Below are positions 49,688 to 60,632 of a stretch of DNA of 64,000 bases, piece by piece; position 1 is the first letter of the stretch, and each line of letters starts with the position of its first letter. Both the position numbers and the translations under genes were made by a program. Location of the stretch: contig WBMW01005031.1 of the NCBI GenBank assembly GCA_013396635.1, positions 668,058-732,057 of the forward strand. Direction: 5' to 3'. The notes under the pieces are model-generated. The model saw only the letters and a program-made list of their open reading frames with translations, had not been told where the DNA came from and did no database searches. The DNA is from Penelope pileata. Lineage: Eukaryota > Chordata > Aves > Galliformes > Cracidae.

Positions 49688-52498
49688 CATTATTACACTC
49701 TGTTCACTCACCACTGAAATACGTCCACTTAGAGAAGGCAAGCAACGTATCTTTAACACAGCAGGGAACATAAGGATTTAAGCAATAGTGATACCACATC
49801 GCCTGTCAGAGTGACCAGCTGAAAGCCCTGAGAGCTGCGTATTGCCTGTCAATCCAAAAGAAAAGTTCTCAATAACACCAGTGGGAAGCACAGACTTTTC
49901 CAAAGCCGGACTAGAGCTCTCACTTTTGGAGAGAAGAATAGTACTTATTACCATTCTGCTGAATCCTTTTTAACAGCATTATCTGTGGAAAGTTACTATT
50001 AGTACATTATGGCTGAGAGCTGAAGCACACACACAACTAAAAAATGTGAAATTACGATACCCAGTGCAATTTTAACTGAAACTGCTGCACTTCTTTCATT
50101 TTAATACTCTATCATTTTTATGTCTAAAGGTTTGTGTGCAGTGTAGCTGAGTTACGGTAGCTGTAGGAAATTTCTGGGCTTGATTCCAGCTGCTTTCTCT
50201 GGAAGCAGGAGACACCATTTTCCTCTCTGTCAGACGATTTGTGTGGAAGGATCTGCCTACTGTCTATAAAGTTCATTCTGCCCTCTGACTTCTGAAATTT
50301 ATCCAGTCCAAGAGTGTGAAAGCCCCAAAGTGGACTGAACTTTTGAGATATGCCTGGGTAAGTAGCCTGGAAGAAAAGGATGGCTTCGAGAGCTGGGAGC
50401 CATGAAGTGGGAAACATTTCCAGGTTGCAGCCCAGTGCTACAGGCTCTCTCCTACTTGTCCTCAGGCAAATCAGGATCTGACAGATAAGTCACAGAGCAG
50501 AAGAGGATGCTGCATGGTCTCATATAACTGTGTGAACTCTAGTCCAAAGAGCTGGTGGAGGGAGTTCATTGCACAAGTCTCACCTTCAGAGCTCAAGACT
50601 CAGCCAATCCTTACATTTTAAGGTTCCTCTTCTATTTTTTTTTTCTATGTTAACAGCTTGTCAATTTTTTAATTCCCCACTCCAGCGTGGATGTTATTTT
50701 CTTTTAAACACTCACACAGGGAAACCCCTCAGAGGAGGAAAATAAAGTTAGCAATTGCAAAGTTAGTCAGTATCTACATTAAGTGACACCAATTTTGTGC
50801 ATCTGAAAGTAGAATAACCAGATTTATGACAAGTCACATCACTTGAATAGCTTTGATTAAATAGGGCTGAAGCTCAACAGATGCGACCTACCAAACAATA
50901 AAGTTTTGTATTAGATGGATGAGGAGGAGAAGAAAGACAGAGAGAAACTCACAGAGAGGAGACCTGTAGGACTCTGTGCTCCCTGTGGACACCCACACAC
51001 ATATATGCTGCAGAGCTCTGAAAACTTCTGAGTCAGACCTTCCCTCTTGCAGCAAGTTCTCAAGGGAAAGTCCATCAGAAACCAGTATCTCGTTTGCCTT
51101 TCCTTTTATCATAGGCTGGGTCAAGTAGATTGGGCAACAGACGTGACAGGGCCATCTGACTGCAGTGATGAATTTTTCTTGCCGATTTCTCAGCAAAGAT
51201 TAACAAAATATTCTGGTTTTGTTGCAACAACCTTTTATTTTATGTACATACCTGACATTCTCCAGTACGCCCCCTCCTATAAAGGTTCCTCCTCTTCTTA
51301 CAGCAAAATAACATTGTCTTGTTACCCCATGTTCTTCCTTGTATCTGATTTCCTGCCTGATTTTTAGGCTCTCTGGGATGGCAGTTCTTAAAACATTAGG
51401 GTCCTTCTCCCATGGCAGCATGTACAGCAGTAGTTGCTGGTAGGCTCCAGTGTGAGTTACATGAGTCTAATCCTGAGTTAGATCTGGGCGGGTAAATAGC
51501 CAGGATTGTTTTTCTAGGATTAGGTTTTGCTTTTATCCTGTAGGTGTTTATGTTTCCTGATGCCTCTTTTGGGGGTAGGAGAGAATGAACAAAGTCCAGA
51601 TCCTCTGGACTCTGACCCCAGAGGAATGGTTACTTCCCCTTTACGCGGCGAGTTTGCTGCAGCCCAACATTCCCTTCCTTCCCCAGCACCAGGGATGGTG
51701 TGCGCTGTTCTGACAAAACAGATGTTTTACCTAAAAGCTTTTGAACCTTACAAATGAATCCCAAATGCATCATCTGCTTCAGCTAACAAAAGGAGCTAAA
51801 ACATGAAAAAACAGCTGAAGGGGGGAATGCAGCACTTTGATACAATAGAGAGAATGAAAGGGAAAAAGGTCCGACGCTATTTTAAGATCACAGAGGAAAG
51901 GAGACAGCTTGCAGTGGTCTTCTGGTCAGCTTGGAACAATAAAACAAGGTCTTAGGAGGAGTAAAAAAGTCTTTTTGCACTTTCAAAAGTCTGAATGATC
52001 AATACATCTACCACCTCTTATCTTGCATACAGAGACACTGAGGGAAAGTTTGGGCAGCAAAGTCCTTGGTGTAGACAAGCACTCTGGCACTCATGCAATG
52101 GTGGCAGCACTGCTCACACCGAGAGTTTCTTTCCAGGGTCAAAAATTATATTCCCCTGTAGACTGGAGATGCTTGACATGCAGACCCAACCAAAACCCCC
52201 CTCTGGTTGCCTCTGTCCTTTGTGCTTCTCAGAGAACTTCATCTCTTATTTCATTGAGGCTGTGATGAAATAACATACCTGGTCTAGGCTGGGATAAAAT
52301 CATGCCTCTGTTTTCCATCATGCAGGCTTTTTGGGGCAAGCTGATGATCTGGATGAGTTCATCTCTTCCAGGATAATATTACAGCCCCCAAATCCAGGTG
52401 AAATTAATAAACTTTGCTTTTGCCCACCCTTCTGCATTAAATCACATTTCTCCCTTGGAAGCTATCAATATTTTCTTACTAGGCTCTGGGAGATATTT
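49688..52498. other. Unique sequence, no gene recognised
   Basis: No gene or large repeat recognised. Short frames at 50888-51367 overlap on both strands. A segment near 51527-51757 opens a 76-codon frame with a somewhat protein-like, CpG-containing stretch (CTTTACGCGGCGAG near 51640), but it has no domain I can name. Confidence 0.5.
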
Positions 52499-52715
52499 CA
52501 TAGAATCACAGAATCATCAAGGTTGGAAAAGACCTCCAAGATCATCTAGTCCAACCATCCACCTACCACCAAGATTACTGGTTAAATCACTAAACCATGT
52601 CCATTAGTACCTCATCTAGACGTTTCTTGAACACCTCCAGGGACAGTGACTCCACCACCTCCCTGGGCAGCCTGTTTCAGTGCCTGACCAAAATTTCCTC
52701 CAGTCTCTTCTTCTG
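52499..52715 (-). mobile_element. CR1 retrotransposon 3' fragment, minus orientation
   Basis: The plus strand reads 'CATAGAATCACAGAATCATC' (octamer tail), 'AAGGTTGGAAAAGACCTCC', 'AAGATCATCTAGTCCAACC', 'CCATCCACCTACCACCAAG', then 'CACCTCCAGGGACAGTGACTC' and 'CCCTGGGCAGCCTGTTTCAG'. This is a well-preserved CR1 3' UTR of the subfamily with the 'CCAACCATCCACC' wording. It is truncated near the junction with ORF2. Confidence 0.95.
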
Positions 52716-54773
52716 GTATCAACTGTTTCCAACCTATTGACAAATGCATGGGCAGAGACATGCTCCTCTCCCTTTCTGCTCAGAGGGGAAATGTCCCATT
52801 CTTGCTCCACAGTCACCTCTGCTTTGAGCTGATCTTCATGTTGGGAAGGACAATGGTGAAGTACTCTCCTACTCATGGTGGAAACCCCCATAACTTGGGG
52901 ACCATTCTGTGTCAATGTACCTAAAATGTTTTTCTTTCTCACAAGTCCTCCGTTGTGATTACTGCACAACATTGGGCCAGCTCATCAAACAAAAAAATTC
53001 TGATTTTGTACTGAAATTCAATTTATCAAGAAGAAAGTCTCCACCAAATAAAAACAGCCTTTTAGTAAACCTCTGCCCTGTTTCTCTGCTTATTTTCTCA
53101 TACTGTTGGTTCAACAGGTTCTACATGGGTGACTGCAGGTGTCCAGTTTATGTTCATATTTTTGTAATTCTACCTGTGTATTTTGAGCCCCCAGTAAAAC
53201 ACAATCACCAATTACACTAGACTCATCTTCCTCTCAGGAAAGCACCTCCTGTATCTCATGGCTCACAGTCTTCTACAAACTCAGTAAGAAGCTGCTCTTT
53301 CTGATTCTTCCTTGCAGGTCTGGCTTTCTTAGCAGCATGTTTCTTCCAGTAACATGCAGGTCATGCCAGACCTGACCCTGAGGGCTCCAGGAGCAGGAAC
53401 AATTCAAGTCCTGCCACTGTGGGATGAGCAGGCTCTGCAGAAGGAATGCTGAAAAGAGTGCATAAGCCCTAGTTTCATCCAAGCTAGGCAGGAAATGGGC
53501 TAAAAAAAGCCATAAAGAAGAGTAATGGAGTTGGGTGGCAATTAGCCATACTGACTACTGTAAAAGACTTTGGAAAAGGCTAAAATGGTGCCCAGGTCAA
53601 AGAGGTGGTGTGGCTGGGAACCTTGCAAGGGCTCAACATAGAGTGGTGGATTCATACAACCTGTCTTAGAGGAGTAACTGCTATTAATCTAATGTATTTG
53701 AGCCTTCCTCTTTAGAATGAGATGAAGAAATCCTGGAAGGGCATATTTTTCTCCATTGACTGCAAAACCAGTTCTGCTGTATGTATCTCTTCTATAAATA
53801 TCCAGACAGAGTATCTGACTGGGTTTCAAAACATTTCTGCTTAATTACAGGCCTCTTCATGAATAGGATTTTTTTCTGTCTTGACAGGGTGAGATTACTT
53901 CTCAGAACTCCATTTTTCACTTGTAAAGGGATGGTTTATTTATTAATTAGAATTAATTTGATATTTATACAGCATTCTATATGTGTCTGGTGATTTGGCA
54001 ACATACAAAAGGCAGTCCCTGGTCTTAAGTGTTTACACTGTATTTTTAGATAACACTTTAAAAGATTAACAAAATGTCCAAGAAGAAGAAAGAATGTGAA
54101 CTATGAAAATACACGACAACAAAGATGTTGGATGTTGGAGGCATATATCTTGGTTTTATTCTTCTATGTAATACAGATTTGTGGCTTATAAAAAGGTATT
54201 TTAATATGCATATATCACTTAGGAGAATGATTGTACATAAGAAATATGTCACTCGAGCAAAATAAAATAAAACTGGTATCACGCTTTCAGAAGTTCTGGC
54301 ACAATAGAGAATGTAATTCCTTTAGAAAGAAAAATCTGGATAACCTGAAGATTAGATATTTTTCACAGATCATGAAATCCTTTTAAAAATGGTATTCTCT
54401 TCCAAAAAATACTTTTGAGTGCTTTTTTATTTGCACCGGGTTGTCTGAAGCAGTGTTATAATTCTTAGCTTTACCGAAAAAGCCTGAAGTGCAATACCCC
54501 CCTTTTTTCCTCTGTAAATAGCAGCGGTGATTCCACGGTTTACATTTTAATCTAACCTTCAGGCTGTAAAGAAAACATAAAGTTTATGGGACTGTCAGTA
54601 GCATTCTTGCAATGCTGAATACAACAGTGTGGGAAGGGAAGAAGTGTATGCTAGACATGAGTGAGTGAACGAGAAATTTAAAACTATGTCAAGTGAGAGC
54701 CTGAGTTAATCAGGGGTAAGTAATCAAACAAAACAAGAGAAGTAAAGCTAATGGCAGCTATGGAAGACATAAC

Positions 54774-54800
54774 AAAAGAGAAAAAAAAGAAAGAAAAGGA
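54774..54800. repeat. A-rich purine tract (GAAA)n
   Basis: AAAAGAGAAAAAAAAGAAAG-type sequence. Simple repeat of low complexity. Confidence 0.7.
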
Positions 54801-55021
54801 ATTTTGATGCAAAAAAATTGCAATGATGGGACAATTTTAAATGAGTTTGTCTGGAAATCAAATCAGAAGGTATTTAGAGTCAGTAGCCAGAATGGAGCAG
54901 TTAAGACTTTTGCATATTTTAAAATTTAAAATAAATAAGATATTCAAAGACTCACAGACTAGAATTAAAAATGTAATACAAATTGTGTAGAAAATATTTC
55001 CTGAAGGAGAAATCAGAGGTC

Positions 55022-55420
55022 ACTAAAAGGTTACCATTAAGTAATGCAGCTTGATTGGTTGTTAGCGTTCAGCTTCTTCTGAAGTGACAATTCGTGAGGG
55101 TGACCGTTGCCCTCTTCCAGCAATTATTGGTGCTCTGGCAATTGCACTCAGTTTTAATCAATTAGAGTCCTGAATGGTGCTTTTCTTGATTTCAAACAAT
55201 AGGGCCAACTGTTGGACCAGAGATGTCCACTTCTTTTTGGCAGTTTCCTGGGGTTTTTTTTGGAAAATTTTGAAGACCCTGTCGGGTTCAGGAATGATCA
55301 TGATAAATCCCTTCTCCGTTAGAATGGAATTCATTATTATGATCTGTGTTCTAGCAGAAATTGATATAGTCAACAGAAACCGGGAAGACAGGAGCCAACA
55401 TCCTGGCGCAGTGTGAAGGT
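55022..55420. promoter_or_regulatory. Candidate conserved non-coding (enhancer-like) element
   Basis: A high-complexity, non-repetitive stretch with many short motifs typical of developmental enhancers: GATTGGTT (inverted CCAAT), CAATTATTGG, TAATCAATTAG and AACAATAG (SOX-like). It has fewer A/T runs than its flanks. Two opposite-strand frames (55174-55416 plus, 80 codons; 55158-55373 minus, 71 codons) cross it. The minus-strand translation looks reasonably protein-like but matches nothing I know. Conservation itself cannot be seen from one sequence, so this is a judgement on composition and motif density. Confidence 0.25.
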
Positions 55421-56471
55421 CTGTTCAGCATCTGTTCCCATGTCTTCACCAAGGCGCTTGGCTGGCTGTTTTACAGAAAGGTGTAAAAATCTCACAGCTG
55501 GCAGATAGCAGATAATATTTTCCCCTCTCTACCCTTTCCTGTCACATTCAGTTGGTTCCGTATCTGTAGCATATAGATTTTGGCTTAAACTTTGAAGGAT
55601 GAGGTTGGACAAATCAACATGCATCTGTTAACAATATTTACAGCTCTGGATTCTTTTGTTATATATATGAATATGAATTTCATCATAACCCTACTTACTC
55701 ATCTCCAGCAGGAGTTCCCAGGTTCAAGTGCATATGTCATTAATGATGCATAAGTTATCCCGAAGAAAGAAGAAATGTTGCTCAACAGCTGAACACCCCT
55801 ATGGAAAACATCCGTGAGTAACCTTGGATAGATATGGTAGTGCTGTATCATTACATATGTCAAATAGTGAACCAGGAGACTCCTTATCATGAGCATTGTT
55901 TTCAGGGTACAATGAGCCAAAAGAGTCCTTATGTGACGTGGATTTCAGTGTACAATTTCCACCAACAGGACCAGCTTAATGTCTTGCTGTATTCCTACCT
56001 CATGTTCCTGCCCCATGTTTTAGCATGATCTACGATAATGCAGTAGCTTGTGTAGTTGTGCTGCAAAGTGGCTCCAGAAACTGCTAAAGTTTGTAGAGGA
56101 CCAGACATGGAAAAATAGGATTACTTCCCTCTGCCAACTCATAGCACAGCACCGCAAACCATTTTGCATGGACAACTATCTGAGACTAGATATCTGACAC
56201 CTCCACTGCTGCTGCTTCATGATACAAATCTCTTATTGTTTCTTTCCTCTGTTTAGAGTGTGAAAGGACCCTTTCTGCTAGCGTCCATGCTACTTTGAGG
56301 ACAACAGTGTTCTGGTCCCTGCTTGAAACTCCTTTAGGTCCTGCAGTAATAGTGGTAGCTGAAAGACTAACCACGAAGCTTATTGGAAGTCCATGAAAAG
56401 TCCAGAAAAGTCATTTTTTTCCTTATATTTACTAAGCTAAACACTGCTTTCTGTTTAAATGTCTAGGTGAA

Positions 56472-56540
56472 AATTATATATATTTATACATGAAAAATAT
56501 ATAATTGTATATGAAAAATGTAATTTTATATAGAACTAAG
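56472..56540. repeat. AT-rich hairpin and imperfect tandem repeat
   Basis: AATTATATAT at 56472-56481 is the exact reverse complement of ATATATAATT at 56497-56506, giving a 10-bp stem with a 15-nt loop. In addition, TATACATGAAAAATATATAATT is followed by a similar unit (TATATGAAAAATGTAATTTTA), so the region is also an imperfect duplication with a period of about 22-23 bp. Confidence 0.6.
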
Positions 56541-56979
56541 AATATATAACATACAACCATAGATCAACACATAAGTAGGGCTCAAAAATGACAACTCAAG
56601 CTAGAAGCAGTAGAATAGTAGATTCTATTGAACGTTTTCTACCAAGTTTTTTATTTGATTACCAATTTTCAAGTGATGTTTTATTGTTGTTTATAAAGCG
56701 TTAGTTCAGGAATTTATGAACATTTCAAAAACATTTGTAAGACTATTTGTAATTCAATAACAAGAATTTTTCATTGTACATTTCATTACATCCAAAGATT
56801 TTGGTGGGCTTCTAAAAACTCACTTTATCTCCATGGGAGAACTCTGATGGAAAAAACTGAAAGTTTTGAAAATTCGGTAAGAGAATCATGTAGTAAAAGA
56901 AAAGGTCTGCTTCTGAGATTTTTTCTTGAACATACAGAAATACAAAACATAAGAAGAAGAGAGGAGCAAAGAAGCTAGG

Positions 56980-56998
56980 TTTTTTTTTTTTTTTTTTT
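56980..56998. repeat. Poly(T) run, 19 nt
   Basis: Uninterrupted T run in unique sequence. It lies within the minus-strand open frame 56812-57081, where it encodes a Lys run, arguing that frame is not real. Confidence 0.85.
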
Positions 56999-57813
56999 GC
57001 CTTTTTAAGGGTATATTCAAGTAAGATGTATATGGAATGACAACTGTAATTACACAGTTTGCTGCAGCTCAGCAGAGGCACATTCTACTCTCCTTTATTC
57101 CCAGCCACTCATCTAGCTCAAGTTCTCTCTCCTCTAGTTCTTCTGTTGTCACAAGTGTGCCTGCGAAGGAGTGGAATCAGATGAAGTGACCTGACTACAA
57201 ACTCCTCAGGCTACGAAATGTGGTACAAGTTAAGGGAAAGGGCAAGGAATGCCATGAGGAAGAGGTTTTGAAGAGGACCCTTCCCCCAGGGACCAGCCTG
57301 CATTGTGGCTGACTTGAGCCACAATGGGACTGTTGTGACTGACCCAAGTGGGACTCTACTTCCTGCCCTGTGATAGCTTAAGCTACTCTACTGAGAAGTT
57401 GCTGCTGGCATAATTTTGAGGAATCTTACAGGAGAATACAAATGTCCAAACTCTGTGTTGTTGTGGAGCCTATAAAAACTTAAAAAAAGCTTGAGCATGA
57501 AATTTAGTTAAAAACTAGTTACTGTAGCTCACATTTTATGGATGAACAGCTCACAAGGCAGCATACATTATGCATAAAATCAGAGAAGAGAGAGCTCATC
57601 TTAACTACTCCAGAAATCAAAAACTCTCTTTCTGTTCCTGTCTTCCAATACACCTTTCCCATCACATTCTCCCTTGTCACTGGTGGACCATACTCCCAGC
57701 ATACCGTCTTCTTTTTATTTTCTTGAGAATTCACTGAAACTGAAATAGCAGCATAAAATTTAGTAGCACCCAACTCAGAACTTCATAGCATTTCTATGCT
57801 TAGAAATCTGGTG

Positions 57814-57831
57814 TTTTTTTTTTTTTTTTTT
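57814..57831. repeat. Poly(T) run, 18 nt
   Basis: Uninterrupted T run followed by AAATG. No adjoining retroelement recognised. Confidence 0.85.
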
Positions 57832-57940
57832 AAATGTTTTTAAGCCTCTAAGGTTTAAGAATAACAGTAGCCTTTGATAGAGACAAGCTCTATTTTCTAG
57901 ATGTGAAGGATCTGGCAGGTAGCTACCAGAACATTCAGCT

Positions 57941-58060
57941 TCATGCCATTAATTGTTAAGATGCAGTAAGCTGTGTTTCAAGGAAGGAAAGCCTTTAATT
58001 AGATGAGTCATTAGCGAGCTTTCTGTGGACACCTGGCATCAGCAGGAACATACCTAAGAT
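57941..58060. promoter_or_regulatory. Enhancer-like motif cluster with perfect AP-1 site
   Basis: Within about 70 bp lie CCATTAATTG (57946), CTTTAATTAG (57993), and the palindromic AP-1 site ATGAGTCAT (58003-58011), directly followed by CATTAGCGAG. Homeodomain cores (TAATT) and an ideal AP-1 heptamer this close together are typical of vertebrate regulatory elements. The bases between them are of mixed complexity rather than simple AT. Function is inferred only. Confidence 0.3.
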
Positions 58061-58737
58061 TGACCTGGACACCATGTTTCTTCAAGATGAACTGTAAAGT
58101 GGAAAAGAAACCTTTTTTGTTGCTGTAGAGAAGGTTTGGGAACCTGCAATCTCATGGGTTATTATAGAATAACTTCTGAGATATTCTTCAAAAAAGTTTT
58201 CTAGGGAAAACAGGACAAATTAATGTGTATTTGGAAAAAAAAAGGTCTCCAGAAACTTGGTTGGTTTTGGCAGGAAGAGAGGGAAATGGAATTTAAGGTA
58301 ATCAAGATATATCAATGTTGTTGTGTGCTTGTATTGAACATCAAGACAGTTCTTAACGCTGTCAGCAAATTATGGGAACCTCCTCCCGGAAGAGCACACA
58401 GTTGAAATGCAGTGACATGTCTGCAATACTCATTGGTGCTGCCTTGTAGGAGTGGATTGGACAGCATGACATATTGCACCATGGACTCCATGTCCACACT
58501 GTCTGCATTTAAGAGAGTTGTTTCAGGCTACCTAGAGTCTGTGGACTGAATCACAGAATCATAGAATGGCCCGGGTTGGAAGGGACCCCAAGGATCATCA
58601 GGTTCCAACTACTTTGCCACAGGCAGGGCCACCAACCTCCAGATTGGGTACTAGATCAGGTTGCCCAGGACCCCATCCAACCTGGTCTTGAACATGTCCA
58701 GGATTGGGGCATCCACAGCCTCTCTGGGCAGCCTGTT

Positions 58738-59389
58738 TCAGCACCTCGCCACTCTCTCAGTAAAGAACTTTCCTCTGATATCTAATCTAAACCTTCCCTC
58801 CTTCAGCTTAAAACCATTCCCCCTTGTCCTATCACTGTCTACCCTTGCGAAAAGTTGGTTCCCCTCCTGTATATAATCTCCTTTTAATCTCCTTTTAATC
58901 TCCATATAAACTCCTTTTAAATACTGGAAGGCTGCTATGAGATCCCCCTGCAACCTTCTCTTCTCCAGGCTGAACATGCCCAAATCCCTCAGTCTGTCCT
59001 CACAGGGCAGGTGCTCCAGCCCTCTGATCATCTTTGTGGCCCTCCTCTGAACCCTCTCCAACAGTTCCATGTCTTTCCTGTACTGGGGGCCCCAGACCTG
59101 GACACAATACTCCAGATGGAGCTTCACGAGGGCAGAGTAGAGAGGGACAATCACTTCCCTGTCCCTGCTGTCACCCCTCTCCTGATGGAGCCCAGATGCC
59201 ATTGGCCTTTCGAGCTGCAAGAGCACACTGCTGGCTCATATTCAGTTTTTTGTCCACCAAGACCCCCAGGTCTTTCTCAGCTGGGCTACTCTCAAGGATC
59301 TCTTCTCCCAGTCTGTATACATATCTGGGATTACTTTGACCCAAGTGCAAGACCTTGTACTTTGCTGTATTGAACCTCATTAGGTTCAC
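58738..59389 (-). pseudogene. CR1 ORF2 C-terminal remnant (reverse transcriptase C-terminal region)
   Basis: Two minus-strand frames make up the end of CR1 ORF2. The upstream one (59171-59389) includes the family block KDLGVLVDKKLNMSQQCALA and AARKANGI. The downstream one (58738-59226, 162 codons) includes PLYSALVKLHLEYCVQVWG, LLERVQRRATKMIRGLEHL, FSLEKRRLQGDLIAAFQYL and FRLDIRGKFFTERVARC, then stops. The change of frame near 59190-59200 reflects a small indel. The endonuclease and the catalytic reverse-transcriptase core are absent by 5' truncation, so it is not functional. In intact CR1, ORF2 drives target-primed reverse transcription. Confidence 0.93.
58875..58920. repeat. 11-bp tandem repeat inside CR1 ORF2
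   Basis: AATCTCCTTTT-type units occur four times in a row (CTCCTTTTAAT, CTCCTTTTAAT, CTCCATATAAA, CTCCTTTTAAA). This expands the coding segment just after FQYLKG. An 11-bp unit is not a multiple of three, but three added copies (33 bp) would keep the frame, consistent with the open frame continuing across it. Confidence 0.7.
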
Positions 59390-60599
59390 ATGGGCCCACC
59401 TTTCGAGCTTATCAAGGTATCACAGTACTTAAGATGTGAGTAAATTTTGCCTACCCTTTTCTTCAAGAATGGTTTCATATCCCACGGTAAAGGCTAGAAG
59501 ACATGCTCAGAAACAGAAAAATCACACAATTCATCATTTCCCACCTGTATTGCTTTTCTAATAAAGATATATGTGTCTAAACAGTCCCTAAAGAAAAAAG
59601 AGGCTATTTTGATAAATAATGTACCATTCTGAATGATAGAAGACGGAGGCCTTGTAAAGACTGACTCAGAGGTTTCTTCTCTCCTGCATAACAGGAATTA
59701 CCTCTAGGGAACAGAGAAATCCTCTAATTTGCAGACTTCATCTCAGCAGGCTTACCTTTCTTCCACAAATATTCTGGTTTTACCATGTATAAAAGTCACT
59801 GGGTCAGAAAATAAGGGAATCACTGCAAATTAGTAATGATGGAGTATTCAGCCCACTGTGCTTATGCATGAAGATGGTTTTACATTATCGTTCATGAATC
59901 TATATAACTGTTTTAAATAATAGTTAAAATTAAGTATTTAGAAAACTTCAGAAGGAAAGAGATACCTCACACATTGCTGATGTAAGGATCTAGAAAATAT
60001 TTTTGTGAAATGACATAAAATGCACCAATTCTATTTTCAGCTTCAATGGTATTAATCTAAAATGGAATTACTGTACATTTACAGCCATCCTTTTGGGATC
60101 TGAATTTGTCTCACTGTGTTTGTGTGAAGAACATCGGCCACATGCTCCTTCAAATCTCTTTTTCCTCCCTTGATAATGTATAGGGAAACAGTATAATAAG
60201 TTAAGTGGAGCTTTTCTGATTTATGCTAACATGCTGAAAGGAAGCTCATCTATCTATAAGCATGGGTATTACACAAATAGCAAGCCCTGTATGCCGAGGA
60301 AATGAATAATAACACGACTTGTGAGACCTTCCTTCACATGTGCTAAAAGGTCAGATTGACATTTTATCATTTAATCATGAGTTTCAGTAACTCCTTCTTT
60401 TCCCCCTTTGGGAATCTAGAACATTGCAAGGTAAAGCAGGAGCTATGAGGAAAGCACCAAATAGCAAATCCATAGAAGAGACACAGAGTCTGGGTCAATT
60501 ACCATAGCAGTGCTGGCTTGGCTGTGCCATTTTTCAGAGTCAAAGCAAAAAAGGTCCCAGTTGCCACACATCCACACTGTGAAGCCCTTAAAAAGGATT

Positions 60600-60632
60600 T
60601 TCCTTCAAATTTTTGTTCCTTCAAATTTGTTG
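60600..60632. repeat. 16-bp direct tandem duplication
   Basis: TTCCTTCAAATTTTTG (60600-60615) is repeated immediately as TTCCTTCAAATTTGTTG. Minor replication-slippage type duplication. Confidence 0.7.

Larger units (their letters stand above)
52716..58548. other. Unique AT-rich sequence with possible conserved non-coding segments
   Basis: No gene recognised. It contains two segments dense in homeodomain-type motifs (55022-55420 and 57941-58060, listed separately), an AT-rich hairpin (56472-56540), an A-rich purine tract (54774-54800) and two long T runs. Confidence 0.5.
58549..59424 (-). mobile_element. CR1 retrotransposon, 5'-truncated, longest and best preserved copy
   Basis: This is the longest CR1 in the window, minus orientation. 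On the plus strand it starts with octamers (AATCACAGAATCATAGAATGG), then 'CGGGTTGGAAGGGACCCCAAGG', 'CAGGTTGCCCAGGACCCC', 'CTTGAACATGTCCAGGATTGG', 'TCTCTGGGCAGCCTGTTTCAG', and continues through ORF2 sequence to about 59424, where homology ends at the 5' truncation. Compared with the other copies it has few disruptions, so it is relatively recent. It contains a short 11-bp tandem expansion inside ORF2, listed separately. Confidence 0.96.

Noticed and set aside
51270..51290. Second CTCF-like motif on the minus strand (TAGGAGGGGGCG)
   Set aside because: Three mismatches to the core consensus; too weak.
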